Counted from the stretch's first letter, positions 25,251 to 37,083 are shown. The stretch is DNA of 64,000 nucleotides from Isoetes taiwanensis (GCA_021234155.1 JAJEKV010000280.1:248001-312000); one strand, 5' to 3'. Translations and numbers: made by a program. The notes: generated by a model not told the origin, from the letters alone.

Positions 25251-26439
25251 GATGTTAATGGTTTGTGTTGCAAAAAAATTTTTTTTGGCCCCTTCGGGGC
25301 CTTAGGGACGTCACCCCCCTCCCCCCCGGTGTGACAAAAATTTTAGAATTCAAACCGGAAAAAACTAGAATTCATTTGAGGCTTTCATCACCTGTAGCTT
25401 TTGAATTTGATCACAATAAAACAAATAGAACATAAGTAAAAGTTACCAAAGGTAATGCATGATTCACCTTATGGTTCGATTAAAGTTCCAAACCTACAAT
25501 ATAAATGCATTCTTGTGGCCACTGTTTGACTGATCTGCGTGACATGGAAAAGGATGTGCATAAGAATCTGTTTGTTGATTGAAGCTAAAGGCTGGCTGCT
25601 ATGAACAATCCGGCAGCCAGAAATATCCAAGAGTTGGAAGCAAACAGGGGGCCTAAACTCTAAACTCTTTTTGAATCTGCAGCAAATCTTAGGAAGGAAA
25701 CAAAAGGGGGTTTTGCAGCACTACATTGTAGTATCAGGAAACCAATACCTTGTAAAAAAAAAACATTATGCTAACTGAAGAAACATTAAAAAACAAATAC
25801 CTTTGTAAGTGTGAGCAAAAAATCCATCTCGTGGTAGTAAAATCCACTCCGGCAATAAGAATCCAAGAGGGCAAGTACACATGCATATGCACACATGCAC
25901 ACACATGTACACATGCACATGCACTTGCACTTGCACTTGCATTTGCACATGCACAATACGCATGCACATGCATATACATGCACATGCACTTGCACTTGCA
26001 TTTGCACATGCACAATACGCATGCACATGCATATACATGCACATGCACATGAACATGCACATGCACACACATGCACATGCATGTGCACATGCACATGCAT
26101 GCACATGCGCAGTGTTCATGCACAAACACATGCAGAGAAAGACAACAACCCTCGGATTGTTCCAACCAACGAAAATCAACGGCCCATAAAGGGTGCACTC
26201 TAGAAATACTATTTAGTACACCTCAACGAATACAACAACGAAATCATAGAAAAACCATGTGAAAAAACGTATAAAAATCTAAAAGTAACCCTCTGTTATT
26301 GTGCTACATATTCAAGTGTGGTTGCAGGAAGAAGGGAGAGCAGCTCTTCTGACAGTGGTGCAACTGAAGGGTCTGGCCAAGATCAAAGAAGCTTATGCTA
26401 TTTCAACTAGCAAGGTAGGTAGGGGAAAGTAGAAATATG
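25251..26439. other. non-coding filler inside Copia-1 gag
   Basis: Between the foldback and the next gag fragment I recognise only the GGCCCC hairpin, G/C homopolymers near 25,310 and the ATGCAC repeat below. The open frames through the repeat (Cys/His/Met-rich) are artefacts of its period. Confidence 0.5.
25873..26120. repeat. ATGCAC-type microsatellite, largely alternating purine-pyrimidine
   Basis: About 245 bp built from CACATG, GCACTT and ATGCAC units, with a 60-65-bp higher-order repeat (ACAATACGCATGCACATGCA occurs twice). Most steps alternate purine and pyrimidine, favouring Z-DNA. All six frames stay open because of the 6-bp period, so the ORFs here are not genes. Confidence 0.9.
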
Positions 26440-26521
26440 GAAATATCTGTTGAAACACTTTTGAAGAAAAATCGTCCTCTCAAATTGATATCCTTGATAA
26501 GGAGCTTAGGAAATTAAAACT
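26440..26521 (+). pseudogene. Copia-1 gag, middle fragment
   Basis: The reading EEKSSSQIDILDKELRKLKL aligns with Copia-2 Gag (EAKSSSQIDVLEKQLKRLKL). It stops at the left edge of the minus-strand LINE and resumes at 29,201 with WEDDDLTKFFSKFDNIVADL. Confidence 0.75.
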
Positions 26522-29200
26522 TAAGGAAGGAAGGAAGGAAGGTTCTTTTATCGTCCGCGGAGGCCAATCGGCCTATGGGACCCAAATTACACGGTAAAGG
26601 CAAGCCCGTTGTTACTCTCGGATTAAAAACCCCCTTAGGAGGGAAAACCGCCACAGAAGAACAAATGGCTGGCGGTGGCACAAATATACATATATACACA
26701 TGAATTCCCGGCACCTCAGGTAGGCGCGCGGGGGTAGAGGTGAGTCCGCAGATCCAAAACCTCCTGGAGGTAGGAGCCAAGGGATCGAATCGATGGCGCT
26801 TGAGTAGCTTCGTCGCGGGGGCGCACCAGTCGCACCAAGAGAATGTAGCGAGCCCGGACCGACTATAGGTCGGACAGCTCGGAAGACATGGCTTTCATCC
26901 TCAACAATCCCCAGTGGGCAACACTGACAAAGCCTGTCCTGGCGCGACTCTCCAACCCACCGACCCGTCTCAAGCCGAAGATGGTGGGCCCCTGTTCGAA
27001 TGGACGCGATAATCCTGCGCTTCTTCATGGGCAACTGAGAACGCAGGTAGAGCTGTGCATCTCGAACCAGGGTGGGGTTTATGTGTTGTTTGTAGTGTGC
27101 CACCTTAACTTCGTTCGAGCATGGTGGTCCCTGAGCTTCCCCGTGAAACAAGAGTCCAAGTACCCCTCGGCCTATCCGCCGGGCTGCGTGTTGCACTGGA
27201 CGCACCTATGTGCGTCTACGTTCAGCCAGCGCCCATCGGGCTCTCTTTGTCCTTCCAACAAGCCCTGAGTCGTTGCGGGCTCATCGACACAGCGTAAGCC
27301 AAGTGCGGGAGCCGAGTGTCGCCCATATTGACCACCTTACGAAATAGACAATGTGCCTATCGAGGGGCGCATGCCGCAGGGGCATGAATCCCATCTCCCG
27401 CAATAAGATCCGATATGGGCGAGGGCTTGACACCAAGTGCCCGCGTCAAAAATGCCTTACGCACCTGCTCTAAGTCGTTCCAAGTCGCTAAAGACACCTG
27501 CGGGCCCCACACCTCGACCCCATACAAAAGAACCGGCTCGACGGTGCCGGAACAAATGTGTTGGTGGCCCGGTCATACGGCTACCGCCTGCGGACTATTG
27601 TTTTGCATTGCGCATGGTGCCTTCCAACCTGCGGTCACCCGGAAGGCTTAATGGATGCATCCCAATACATTGAGGGCGGAAATTCCACCCCCGTGTACTT
27701 GTGGCGGGTGTGACCTCTACCATCCGCCTCGATAAGTGGTGAGCCTTGAGGTGGCGATGACGCGGAGGAGGATATGAGGACCACCCTAGTCTTGGCCAGG
27801 TTGACCCACATGTCCGTCGCTTGGCAGAATGCAGGGCATCTAGGTGTGCCTGCATTCCCTCTAGTGTATGGGCCAAGAGGTCCACATCATCCGCATAGAT
27901 GAGCTGCCAGATGACCTGGTGCAAGAGCTGTATACCGTCCCCCCCTATTAGCAACTAGCCAGGCTTCCAACTGGTCAATGTAAAGTCCAAAGAGTGTGGG
28001 TGGGAGAGGACAACCTTGCCTACTCCAATGCTATCGGGCAAATGATCGCCCTTCCGGGTTGCATGCGGCTGTGCAGCTCTCGCACCGGTCAGATATCGCA
28101 TTTCGGCAGATCCATAGGGAGCCCCAAATGGTGCAATCTCGCCCACAACTTTTCCCGGGGGACTGTGTCGAAAGCCTTTGCAAAGTCCACAAAACAGCAG
28201 TATAGGTCCTCCCGACGGTTCCTGCTATCCTCGACCAGGGTCCTGAGTGTAAAGATGTGATCAATGGTCGAATGTCGGGGTCGGAAGCCTGCCTGGGTAA
28301 GTGCCCTGACTTCCGCTTGGCAAATATGAGCTGACCATGATGGTTTGGTAATTGGCTGGACAGTGTGGGTCCCCTGCCTTGTAGATCGGAACAACTCTGC
28401 TTGTGGTCCATGACCAGGGAAAACCCTCTTGCAAATACTGTTGAACAAGGCGGTCGGATCGGGCACCATGGGCTGTCCTGCCCACTTGAGCAACTCCGCT
28501 TGCAGGCCATTCAAGTTTGCCGCCTTTCCATTAGCCAGGCGTTGCAGCCCCTCTTCGACATCTTCTTCTGTGATCACCGGCGGTGGGCCATGTTGCGGGG
28601 GAATATTCGTCCGTGTTCCCGGGGGATCATAAAGCTGTTGCAGGTACTGCTCCCACTGCAATGCCATGATGTTCCCCGCAGTCGTGGCTGCTCGGCAGAG
28701 TACCCCCGCGCTTGAAAGCTCGGGTGGGCGCCCAAGAGGGGCGAACATCTCTCCCGGTGCCTTGCGGGTACCTTGCCTTTGTTTCCTTGAGGAAGGCACG
28801 GTAATGGCTGGTGGCCCGAAGCTCGGCCGGGTCCCGATCCACGATGAGGCCGGAGTGCACATTTGCATTCCTTACACTCAGCATCAAACCATCTGTTACG
28901 CGGGAAGGTTGCGGTCTCTGATCTCTGGCGTGGGGGAGGTCTCCCAAAGCATCTGTCTGCCCCTGCTCTGAGGAGCTCAACCAGCTGGTCGGTTTGCTGC
29001 TCCAGCGTGTGGGCCTGCAGAACTGTCGGGAGGGCTTCTGCGAGCATGTCAGCGTAACCCTCCGCCTGCTCATAATCCAAGCGCAACCGAGGTCGGCAAG
29101 GTACTGCTACTGAGGGGGCCATAGCGGCTGGCCAGGCCAGCCTCACATAGAGTGGGAGGTGATCTGAGTCGGCCTCCTCGTCCCGACTGTCCGTGCCGAC
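26522..29200 (-). mobile_element. GC-rich LINE (GRW-type), minus strand, in Copia-1 gag
   Basis: Read from 29,200 downward it starts at the very end of an APE-type endonuclease (SDHLPLYVRL), then RT: EEGLQRLANGKAA, a GFRPRHSTIDHI block, CCFVDFAKAFDTVPREKLW and LIYADDVDLLAH. The C-terminal domain has RTGAHHLRLETGRW with a Cys/His cluster (near 27.0 kb). The 3' end reads GGGTCCCATAGGCCG, then a (TTCC)n tail. It has many frameshifts and is 5'-truncated within the endonuclease. Its GC content is far above that of the flanking DNA. I found no clear TSD. Confidence 0.85.
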
Positions 29201-30028
29201 GTGAAATGGGAAGATGATGATCTTACTAAGTTTTTTTCAAAGTTTGATAACATAGTGGCAGATTTGGAGGGTGCTGGAGTATTCTTGACTGAACAAAAGA
29301 AACTATTGCATGCGGCTAGAGCTGTGGCAGGAAATAAACAATTGGCTACATTAATTAGGAATGTAGCCAAGACTAGGGAAGCAGCAGAAGAAATGATCAG
29401 GACAGAATTTGAGCAGCATAAGGTACTATCTGACTCTGATAATGATAATGTAGAGGTTCTATTTACGGCAAAAGGAAAGTATAGAGGAAATAATGCAAAT
29501 GAAATTAAAGGAAGGGGACAAATTGGCCCTTGCTATCACTGCAAGGCATAAGGTCATTTGAATGCCCTAAACTAAAGGAAGTGGAATGTTATAATTGTGG
29601 GGGTATGGGTCACTTTGCAAATAGGTGTGCCAGCAGCAAAAGGGGGAAAGGTAACAAAGGAAAGGGATCATACAAAGGTCGAGGAAAAGAAATTAAAAGA
29701 CAAAACTCAACAATGAATTTGACTCAAGAAGTAGAAGAAGAAGAAACAAGTGAGGAAGATGAGGATGCTGAGAGAGTAAACATCTCTGAAACTTGTGCTA
29801 TTTCTAGTAAAGAAACTAACACCTCAAATGATCTATTAATTTTAGATAGTGGCGCAGAGAAAACAGTGACAAGATCAGCAAAGCTATTGAAAAATAAAGA
29901 TGAAGGGAGGAGGGGATTTGTCAAACTTGGAAATGGAAAGCTTCAAAGTGTACAATGTGCTGGGGTTTTGGAGATATTTGATTTGGAAGGCAAAGCAGTA
30001 GAGTTAAAGGATGTCTTGTGTGTTAGTT
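29201..30028 (+). pseudogene. Copia-1 Gag C-terminus, zinc knuckle and protease
   Basis: Gag resumes after the LINE. A first CCHC knuckle is degenerate (CYHCKA, then a stop and a frame change near 29,549). A second is intact (CYNCGGMGHFANRC). A basic linker follows, then the aspartic protease signature DSGAEKTV at 29,845. The normal product packages RNA and cleaves the polyprotein. The frame breaks again at about 30,028, just after KDVLCV, where the family reads through into the integrase region. Confidence 0.85.
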
Positions 30029-31062
30029 AGGAATCTAATTTCCATCAGTCAACTAGTAGATATGGGATATACTGTCAATTTTGACAGGTCACAATGTACT
30101 ATCTTATTGGATAATGAAATCAAATTTTTTGGAAAAAGAGTTGGGAATCTTTTTGGACTAGATAATGATTGTCTACCAACAGTAAATGTTATTATGGCAA
30201 CTGATATCAGCACTTGGCATCAAAGATTATGTCATGTCAGCAATAAAAACATTGAACTGATGGTTAAACAGGGATTAATTGAAGCAAGAGAATGTAAAGA
30301 AAACATCAGGAGCTGCTATGGATGCATGATGGGAAAACACACAAGACTACCTTTCAAGAAATCACAGAAAAGAGCAAAAGGAATTCTGGATATTGTGCAT
30401 ACAGACCTTTGTGGACCTCTTACTGTGAGGAGTATTGGGGGAAAAAGGTATTTACCTTTATTGATGACTTTAGTCGAAGGACCAAAATTGCAAGCTTAAA
30501 AACAAAAGATGAGGCTTTTGAAGCTTTTAAAATTTTTTTAGCAGAAATAGAGCTCGAGACTGGGAAAAGAATTAAGTGCCTAAGATTTGACAGAGGAGGA
30601 GAGTTTATTTCTAGTGAGTTCAAAAAGTACTGCAAGATTAGAGGCATCAAAAGGCAATTGACATGTAGGTTCTCACCACAACAAAATGGTGTGGCAGAAA
30701 GGAAGAATAGAACAATTTTAAATGCTGTCCGAGCTATGCTTAAACACACTGGCTTGCCAAATTACCTCTGGGAAGAGGCAGCCCAAACAGCTGTAGAAGT
30801 TCAGAATATGCTACCATCTACAAGTATTAATGGTGCTCTACCAGAGAAACTTTGGTCTGAAATAACACCTAACTATGATAAGCTAAAAGTATATGGTTGT
30901 CTTGGATTTGTTCATGTTCCTAAGGAACAAAGGAAAAAGCTTGATGACAGGGCTAAAATTGGATATTTAGTGGGATATGATGAGCAATCAAAGGCCTATA
31001 GAATGTTTGATCCTACCAAGAAAAAAATAATGATCAGCAGGGACGTAACCTTTGATGAATGA
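30011..31062 (+). pseudogene. Copia-1 GAG-pre-integrase and integrase core
   Basis: The pre-integrase zinc-binding region reads TWHQRLCHVSNKNIELM...CYGCMMGKH. A +1/-1 change near 30,440 leads to the catalytic core. Its D,D,E residues are visible as FIDDFSRR (30,463), LRFDRGGEF (about 30,587) and NGVAERKNR (about 30,690). The C-terminal part ends DPTKKKIMISRDVTFDE. The role is insertion of cDNA into the genome. Two frame breaks make it inactive, though every catalytic residue remains. Confidence 0.88.
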
Positions 31063-31182
31063 ATATCAAGTTTACAAGGACCATAAGACATTTGTTACTG
31101 CAGCAAAGCAAAAGCAAGAAAAGGGGCAAAAGGAAAATACAATATCATTGATGATGATGACAGTGATACTAACTATGTTAAC

Positions 31183-32537
31183 TTGCAGGGGCCTGAAGCA
31201 ATTGATGCACAAGCAGATGAAGATGCCTCTAATCAAGAAACAAGTGAAGAAGTACTGCAGGATACAAATGCAAATGTGCAACATGGAAGAAGAAGAGGCA
31301 TTCAAATTCTACAAGATGAAGCAAAGGTAAATTCTGAATTATATAGGAGAGATGCATCTGGAAAAAGTAGAAGACTAAAACAAAATTCTACTGAAATAAA
31401 CTTGATTGAAATACTAGCCATGATAGATTTTGAAGTGCCTAAGACCTTTGATGAGGCAATAAAGGGAAATGATCCAAAAAAATGGAAAATAGATATGGAA
31501 GAAGAACTGAATGCATTTAAGGGCACTGAGACATTTGAGTTAGCTGATTTGCCTGAAGGGAGGAAAGCAATAGGGTGCAAATGGATTTATAAGATCAAAC
31601 AGGGAACAAAAGAGCATTCTGTGAAATATAAAGCCAGATTAGTTGCACAAGGCTTCACTCAAAAAAAGGGAATTGATTATGAAGATACCTTTTCTCCCAA
31701 AGTAAAAATGGCGAGCATAAGGATGTTATTAGCAATGGCAAATACTAAGGATCTTGAAGTACACCATATGGATGTCACCACAGCCTTTTTCAATGCCAAA
31801 TTAGTAGAAGATATTTACATGAAACAACCCCCTGGCTTTGAGCAAGGGAGAGATAAAGTATGGAAGTTGAAAAGGGCTGTATATAAGTTAAAACAATCAC
31901 CCAGACAATGGTATATATGCATGAATAATTATCTTAAAGAACAAAGATTTCATAGACTAAAGAATGATGGCAACCTATATTTGTTTAAGGAAGGTTCAGA
32001 TTTCTGCTACATTGCATTGTATGTTGATGATAACATAATGGTCAGTAGCAATTTGTTCATACTGCAGAAATGTAAAGATATCTTGAAGAAGAGATTCAAA
32101 ATGACAGACTTGGGAGAATTAAAAAGATTCTTAGGCATAGAAGTTTGCAGAGATAGAAACAGGAAAATTATGACACTTTCCCAAGGGTTGAACATAGCTG
32201 GAGTATTGAAAAGATTTAGGATGGAAGAATGCAAGGCTGTCAAGACACCTATGGTACCAGGGAACAAATTGTCAAATGAAGATAGTCCAAAAACTAAAAA
32301 GGAGAAGCTAGAAGCTGATAAGTTGCCTTATCGAGAATTAATTGGTTGTTTGCTATATTTGGCTAATTGTACTAGGCCAGATATTTCATATGCAGTAAAT
32401 ATTTTGAGCAGATACTGTCACAATTATGGAACAATGCATTGGCAAGCTGCAAAAAGAGTGGTTAGATATCTCAAAGGGACTATTGATTATGGTATTAGAT
32501 TTGACTCAGAAAATGTAGAATTACAAAGCTACTGTGA
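31183..32537 (+). pseudogene. Copia-1 reverse transcriptase
   Basis: A long uninterrupted frame carries GCKWIYKIK, KARLVAQGFTQ, HMDVTTAFFNA and the catalytic LYVDDNIM (YVDD at 32,020). It then runs into the connection domain (PYRELIGCLLYLANCTRPDI, KRVVRYLKGTIDYGIRF) and stops where the LINE splits RNase H after LQSYC. It has few in-frame lesions, so Copia-1 is not ancient despite the many insertions. Frame breaks near 31,060-31,180 separate it from integrase. Confidence 0.9.
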
Positions 32538-34079
32538 ATGGATGAATCGAGGCACAAAGTGGAAGATTATTCTCCACAGGTATCCACCAACAAGGAGCAC
32601 TCAGCTGATGACATGCAACAAGATCAATCTGAAATAGGGTCCGTATTGTCTCCCATGACTCCAGCAAGCCTTTCAAAAAGGGAGAGGCATTAGGAAAAGG
32701 GCATAGCTGATAAAAGAGACTCCAAGGAAGAAGCGGTTTTAATGACGCTTTCCCAAAAGGAACACAATGTGCAAGTGACTGCTTCACCAACCGCACTCCA
32801 GGTGAGTCAACCATATCCTTAAGGATCCTCCAAATGAATTTAGAAATGAGAATCTTACTCTGCAAATAAAAGTCTGTCATACCCAAACCACCTGCAAATT
32901 TTGGCTTGGTGCATTTGGACCATGCAACCTTGACCACAACATGCTCCTCAGTCCCATAAGGGCATAGGCCATATAGACATGGGAATTACTTAGCACATGC
33001 TTAGCAACAGTTATTCGCGCTGGCAGAGAGAGCTTAGCAGTATTCCACCAAAACAAATGCTTACGCAACCCTTCAATGATAATATCCCAAGCATCAGAGG
33101 TAGAAATATGAATACCCACAGGTATACCAAGAAGTTTAGTAGCCTTCCCATGAGGAAGCACCTTCCAAGGAAAATCCGCAACACAAGAAGGCGCTGGAGG
33201 TTAGCAGGAATCTTGACAGTTGCGGCATGGTATGATTCTGGCCAGTTAGCGACATGGCAAATCTTTCAAACAAAATTCTCACTGTCTCGATGGGACAGAT
33301 CTATTTGGCAAAAGGTTGCTAGTACTCTGCCATTGGTTGCTCCAGAGGCTATTGAAGGCTGCATGTGGGTTTTCCACCAGAGTATTCACGAGCATAGGCT
33401 TGTGAATTCTATGTATAGGCTGCTTGTCAATAGTGATATCCTTCCGCCATCCACTAGGTGGTCCCTTCAGCTTTCACCTCCTAATTGGAGACGTATGTGG
33501 ACTTGGGCTTGGGATAAACTACTCCATCCTAAGGTGGTTGTGCTTTCGTGGCAGATTCTTCACAGATGCCCTCGTGTGAACGTGCTTGTCCCCAGATTTG
33601 ATCCTCGAGTGTCAGCACTCTGCCCACTGTGCAAGCAAAGGGATGAGACCATTGAGCATTGTTTCTTTTTATGTGTTCATCTCCAGCCTGTTTGGTCTTG
33701 GTTTGCTTCGGGCCGTCTATCCCGGATTCTTGGAATAAGTTATGAGCCAAGCATTTCATTTGGCATCGGGTTGGTTGTTGTGGTCCATCCGGGCCTTGAA
33801 GACCGTTTGTCTTTTCGGGGTTTGGATATTCCTCCTGCAGTTGTCCTCCAGGACGCACAAGCTAGAATCGTTAAGGCTTACCATTGCTCTTCGCTTGCTC
33901 CTGCCAAGCGACAGTTGATATTTGAGTCCTATTTGAGTGTGTTGTCTTATGCATAGGCTGGTGGTTCTACTCAGTGGATCATGATTATCCTCTGAGACTT
34001 TATTCCCGCCTCTGCATTTGTATTTTGCTTTTGCTTGGTGTTTCAATAAAGTTTGTCGTCCTTCAAAAAAAAAAAAAAA
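32538..34079 (+). mobile_element. L1-like LINE with 5' inversion (twin-primed) in Copia-1 RNase H
   Basis: The 8-bp target duplication TACTGTGA (32,530-32,537 and 34,080-34,087) bounds it. The right part (about 33,180-34,079) is in plus orientation: RRWRLAGILTVAAWYDS, then zf-RVT CPLCKQRDETIEHCFFLC, then AATAAA, GTCCTTC and poly-A. The left part (32,538-about 33,178) is the same element reversed: GIPVGIHISTSDAWDII...KFAGGLGMTDFYLQSKIL...ASIHPFT. In the related LINE at 56 kb the segments SVHPLT and RWRAVGVL are contiguous. The break is therefore a 5' inversion without much loss, as made by twin priming. Confidence 0.92.
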
Positions 34080-34436
34080 TACTGTGACTCAGATTGGGGT
34101 GGTGACCCCGATGAAAGAAAATCCACCTCTGGTTTCATTTTAATGTTGGGAGGTGGTCCAATTTCATGGAAGTGTAAAAAACAACATGCTATTGCACTAT
34201 TTTCAGCAGACGCTGAATACTCAGCTACAACACTGACAGCCAAGGAAATTATATGGAGCAGGAGACTGTTGAATGAGCTGGGAATGAATAAAAAAGATCC
34301 TTTGATCTTAAACTTAGATAGTACAAGTTGTATAGCAATGACAAAGAACACTATATTGCATGAAAGAACTAAGCATATAGAGTTGGAGATGCACTTCATT
34401 AGGGATTTGGTAAACAGAAATGTTATACAGGTTTAG
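34080..34436 (+). pseudogene. Copia-1 RNase H, C-terminal part
   Basis: Translation resumes directly after the LINE as YCDSDWGGDPDERKSTSGF. RNase H residues are visible as DSDW, SADAEY and LDSTSCIAM. It ends with KHIELEMHFIRDLV and a stop at 34,434. About 60 bp more of degenerate coding DNA (QLADILTKPL) follows before the PPT. The enzyme degrades the RNA strand during cDNA synthesis. It is split from its N-terminal part by 1.5 kb of LINE. Confidence 0.88.
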
Positions 34437-34539
34437 TACATACATACAGGTCAACAATTGGCTGATATTCTTACTAAACCCTTGACATAGATCAAATACA
34501 GTCAGTTAAGAGATAAGATAAATTGCAGGATTATAATAT

Positions 34540-34549
34540 GAAGGGAGAG
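34540..34549 (+). promoter_or_regulatory. polypurine tract of Copia-1
   Basis: GAAGGGAGAG abuts the start (TGAAGAG) of the 3' LTR, the expected plus-strand priming site. Confidence 0.85.
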
Positions 34550-34806
34550 TGAAGAGTTAATGTTCATATTATAATAACAGAATATTTTGACAGTGGCAGT
34601 TGGTTACAATGAGCACAGAAGGATTAATTGATTGAACATGATTTATAAAGCTCAAAGGCATCAAAGACAATGGGTATTCAGCTGGACATATATTGAAACC
34701 TAAGGTTCGAGATCACAAGACCTAAGGTTCCTAAGGTTAACATTAAGGGAACCTGTGGTTCTTATTAAGGTTGAAAGTTCAATGGTTATGTTTAAATGGT
34801 TAAACT
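34550..34806 (+). repeat. Copia-1 3' LTR, part 1
   Basis: Matches the 5' LTR from TGAAGAGTT to AAATGGTTAAAC, including the uninterrupted LINE-1 target (GGACATATATTGAAACC) and the CCTAAGG cluster. Copia-2 interrupts it. Confidence 0.9.
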
Positions 34807-35485
34807 TGAAGAATTTATGGTCATGTCATAGCAGTTTATACTACTGCCATCAATTTTGAAGATAGAAGTTCAGAACTGTAACATTGCTATAAATTAAAGT
34901 TGCAGAGCAGTTTACATGACCATAATCATGGTTGTGTGATCATGAGCATACTATCTGAAGGGGCTATAAGTTGAACCTATATCTATCTGAAAGGGTCGAA
35001 AAAAAGGTTGATGCAAAAATATTATTAGGGATGATTGTTATGACCCGAATGGTTGGCATGCAATGGTCTTAGATAAGGGCCTTTTATTTTTAAGAAGGTC
35101 TTATCTATTTGAGGTTAAAATTAGTATTGTTATTCTCGGTCCAATGCCTTAGTGGCATGAAAAACACAGGACCTTCAAAGTTTCCATTCCGGCTACAGTA
35201 GGTGAGCTCGGTCCGGCTAATCGGCCGGATCAACAAATAAAATAAGTAGTATGTTATTTGATTAGGTAGATCGCCAGGGAAAAGCATTGTTGCAGCCGCT
35301 GTATACTGATGCTTGGGCTATCGAAGTTGAATATGATATTTCATTGCTACAGTACTTTAGCCTTTGAATTTCATTGACATTGTTTGTTATATTTCTAATG
35401 GTTGCCATTGTCAATGTTTAAATTTGTTTCCAACTAGATCTTGTGCTAGTGCAAATAATCTGTATTGCCTAGTCAAATCCGTTCA
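34807..35485 (+). repeat. Copia-2 5' LTR
   Basis: Starts TGAAGAATT and ends GTTCA just before the PBS. A TATA-like CTATAAATT lies at 34,887. It lacks a 27-bp segment (TTAAAACAAAGCATCTC region) present in the 3' LTR near 52,900. Confidence 0.93.
34887..34895 (+). promoter_or_regulatory. TATA-like box in Copia-2 LTR
   Basis: CTATAAATT is conserved in both LTR copies (also near 52,381). Confidence 0.35.
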
Positions 35486-35486
35486 T

Positions 35487-35498
35487 TGGTATCAGAGC
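35487..35498 (+). promoter_or_regulatory. primer-binding site of Copia-2 (initiator tRNA-Met)
   Basis: TGGTATCAGAGC, one base after the 5' LTR, is identical to the Copia-1 PBS. Confidence 0.92.
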
Positions 35499-35509
35499 TA
35501 CAGGTAATC

Positions 35510-36868
35510 ATGTCTACAAGATTTGGAGCTAATCTTCTCAATGCTATAGAAGTTTTCAAAGGGGAAGGAAGTTTTCAAGTTTGGAAACAAAGCATCAGGG
35601 AAGTTCTTGAATTTGAAAATTTGTGGTATCTAATTGATGAAAAGGCTGTTAGACGTACCACTTCAAATGTTAGTGCAGCAAGTGTTAATGCAGGGGGAAC
35701 TAGTGCAAGTTCAACCTCTGAAGGTTCAACTGTTGGTGGAGGTTCTGTGAATGCTAGAGCTAGTACTGAGGTAATTGATGAAAGCTTGAACAATATGGAA
35801 GCTCAAGCTATTATCTCATGTAAGGTTGGAACAACAATCAAATTGAAATTAAGGGGACTGTCACCAAGGGAGATGTGGCAGTATATGATTAAAAACTATG
35901 AGGCAAAATCGTCCTCTCAGATAGATGTCTTGGAGAAACAATTGAAAAGGCTTAAGCTATATGACAAAGAAGGTCTGACTGAATTTCTTGAAAAGTTTAA
36001 CTCTATTGTGGCAGGCTTAGAAGGAGCAGGCAATGTGCTGACTAAAGAATATCAAATTCTAGCAATTGCAAGGTCAGTATCACATGATTCTCATCTGGCC
36101 ATCTTGTTAAGGAATGTAGCTCGAACAAAAGAGGATGCTATAAGAATGATCAGAACAGAGCTGGAGCAAAGAAGTGGAGCTGATGAACAAACAACAAAGG
36201 TGTTGTATACAGGGAAATGCAAAGGAAAAAAGGGGAACACTTCAGGTAAAGGAAAAATTGGACCATGTTATCATTGTGAGAGTTATGGTCATTAGAAAAA
36301 TGACTGTCCTAAACTAGGAAGAGAAATTATATGTTACAATTGTGAGGGCAAGGGACATTTGGTTGTGAATTGTCCAAGTCCTAAAGGCGGATCTACTAGA
36401 GGCAGAGGAAGAGGAAGAGGAGTTAACAACAGGGGTAGAAATCTTGGTAGAGGCAAGGACATTGGAAGAGAAAAACCAGAACTGAATCTTGCACAGGAAA
36501 CTAGCAGTGATGAACAAGAGCCCAATGAGGATGATGAGGTATATAATTTTCAGTTGAATGCTTTGCAAACTAAAACCAATGATTCAAAATTATTAATTAT
36601 AGATTCGGGAGCTGAGAAGACAGTAACTTGTACTCCAAAAATTCTGAAAGATTGCCAAGGAAAAGGAGGAGGACACGTCCAACTAGGAAATGGTCATTGC
36701 CAAGAAATTGAAGATAGTGGCATGCTCGAGCTTTTTGATCTACAAGGAAAAATAATAGAATTAAAAGATGTACTTTGTGTTCCAGGACTTGTTAGGAATT
36801 TGATCTCAGTTTCTCAGCTGGTAGTTATAAAGTTGTCTTTGAAAGACTGCATTGTAAAGTTCTCATGA
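35510..36868 (+). pseudogene. Copia-2 Gag and protease
   Basis: The ATG is 12 bp after the PBS (MSTRFGANLLNAIEVFKGEG). The capsid region is followed by two CCHC knuckles: CYHCESYGH-stop-KNDC and CYNCEGKGHLVVNC. The in-frame TAG at 36,293 stands where the family usually has Trp (TGG), a single G-to-A change, and the frame continues beyond it. An RG-rich linker (RGRGRGRGVNNRGRNLGRG) precedes the protease DSGAEKTVTC (36,602). The frame ends at 36,868 after a shift near SQLV. One point change and one shift are the only lesions. Confidence 0.9.
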
Positions 36869-37083
36869 ATAATGAAATTCGGTTTGTTGGAAAACGTGTT
36901 GGAAATCTTTTTGGCTTGAATGCTGAACATCTTATACCAAGTATTAATGTAGTTACATGCTCATCTATTAAAACATGGCATGAACGATTATGTCATGCTA
37001 ACTCCAAGATCATAGAACTTATGAGCAAGCAGGGTTTGATTAATGCACAAGGAAATGAGGATGCCTTTTAGGCAAATACAGCA
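36865..37083 (+). pseudogene. Copia-2 GAG-pre-integrase, split by element A
   Basis: The reading FVGKRVGNLFGLN...TWHERLCHANSKIIELMSKQG corresponds to the zinc-binding pre-integrase region. A shift near 37,055 leads to GCLLGKYS, where element A interrupts. Translation resumes at SRLPFKKSWKRAKG at 42,335. Confidence 0.85.

Noticed and set aside
25734-26203. Several Cys/His/Met-rich open frames on both strands
   Set aside because: They arise from the 6-bp ATGCAC repeat, which has no stop codon in any frame.
33529-33858. Minus-strand frames opposite the LINE C-terminus
   Set aside because: Shadows of the plus-strand zf-RVT ORF.
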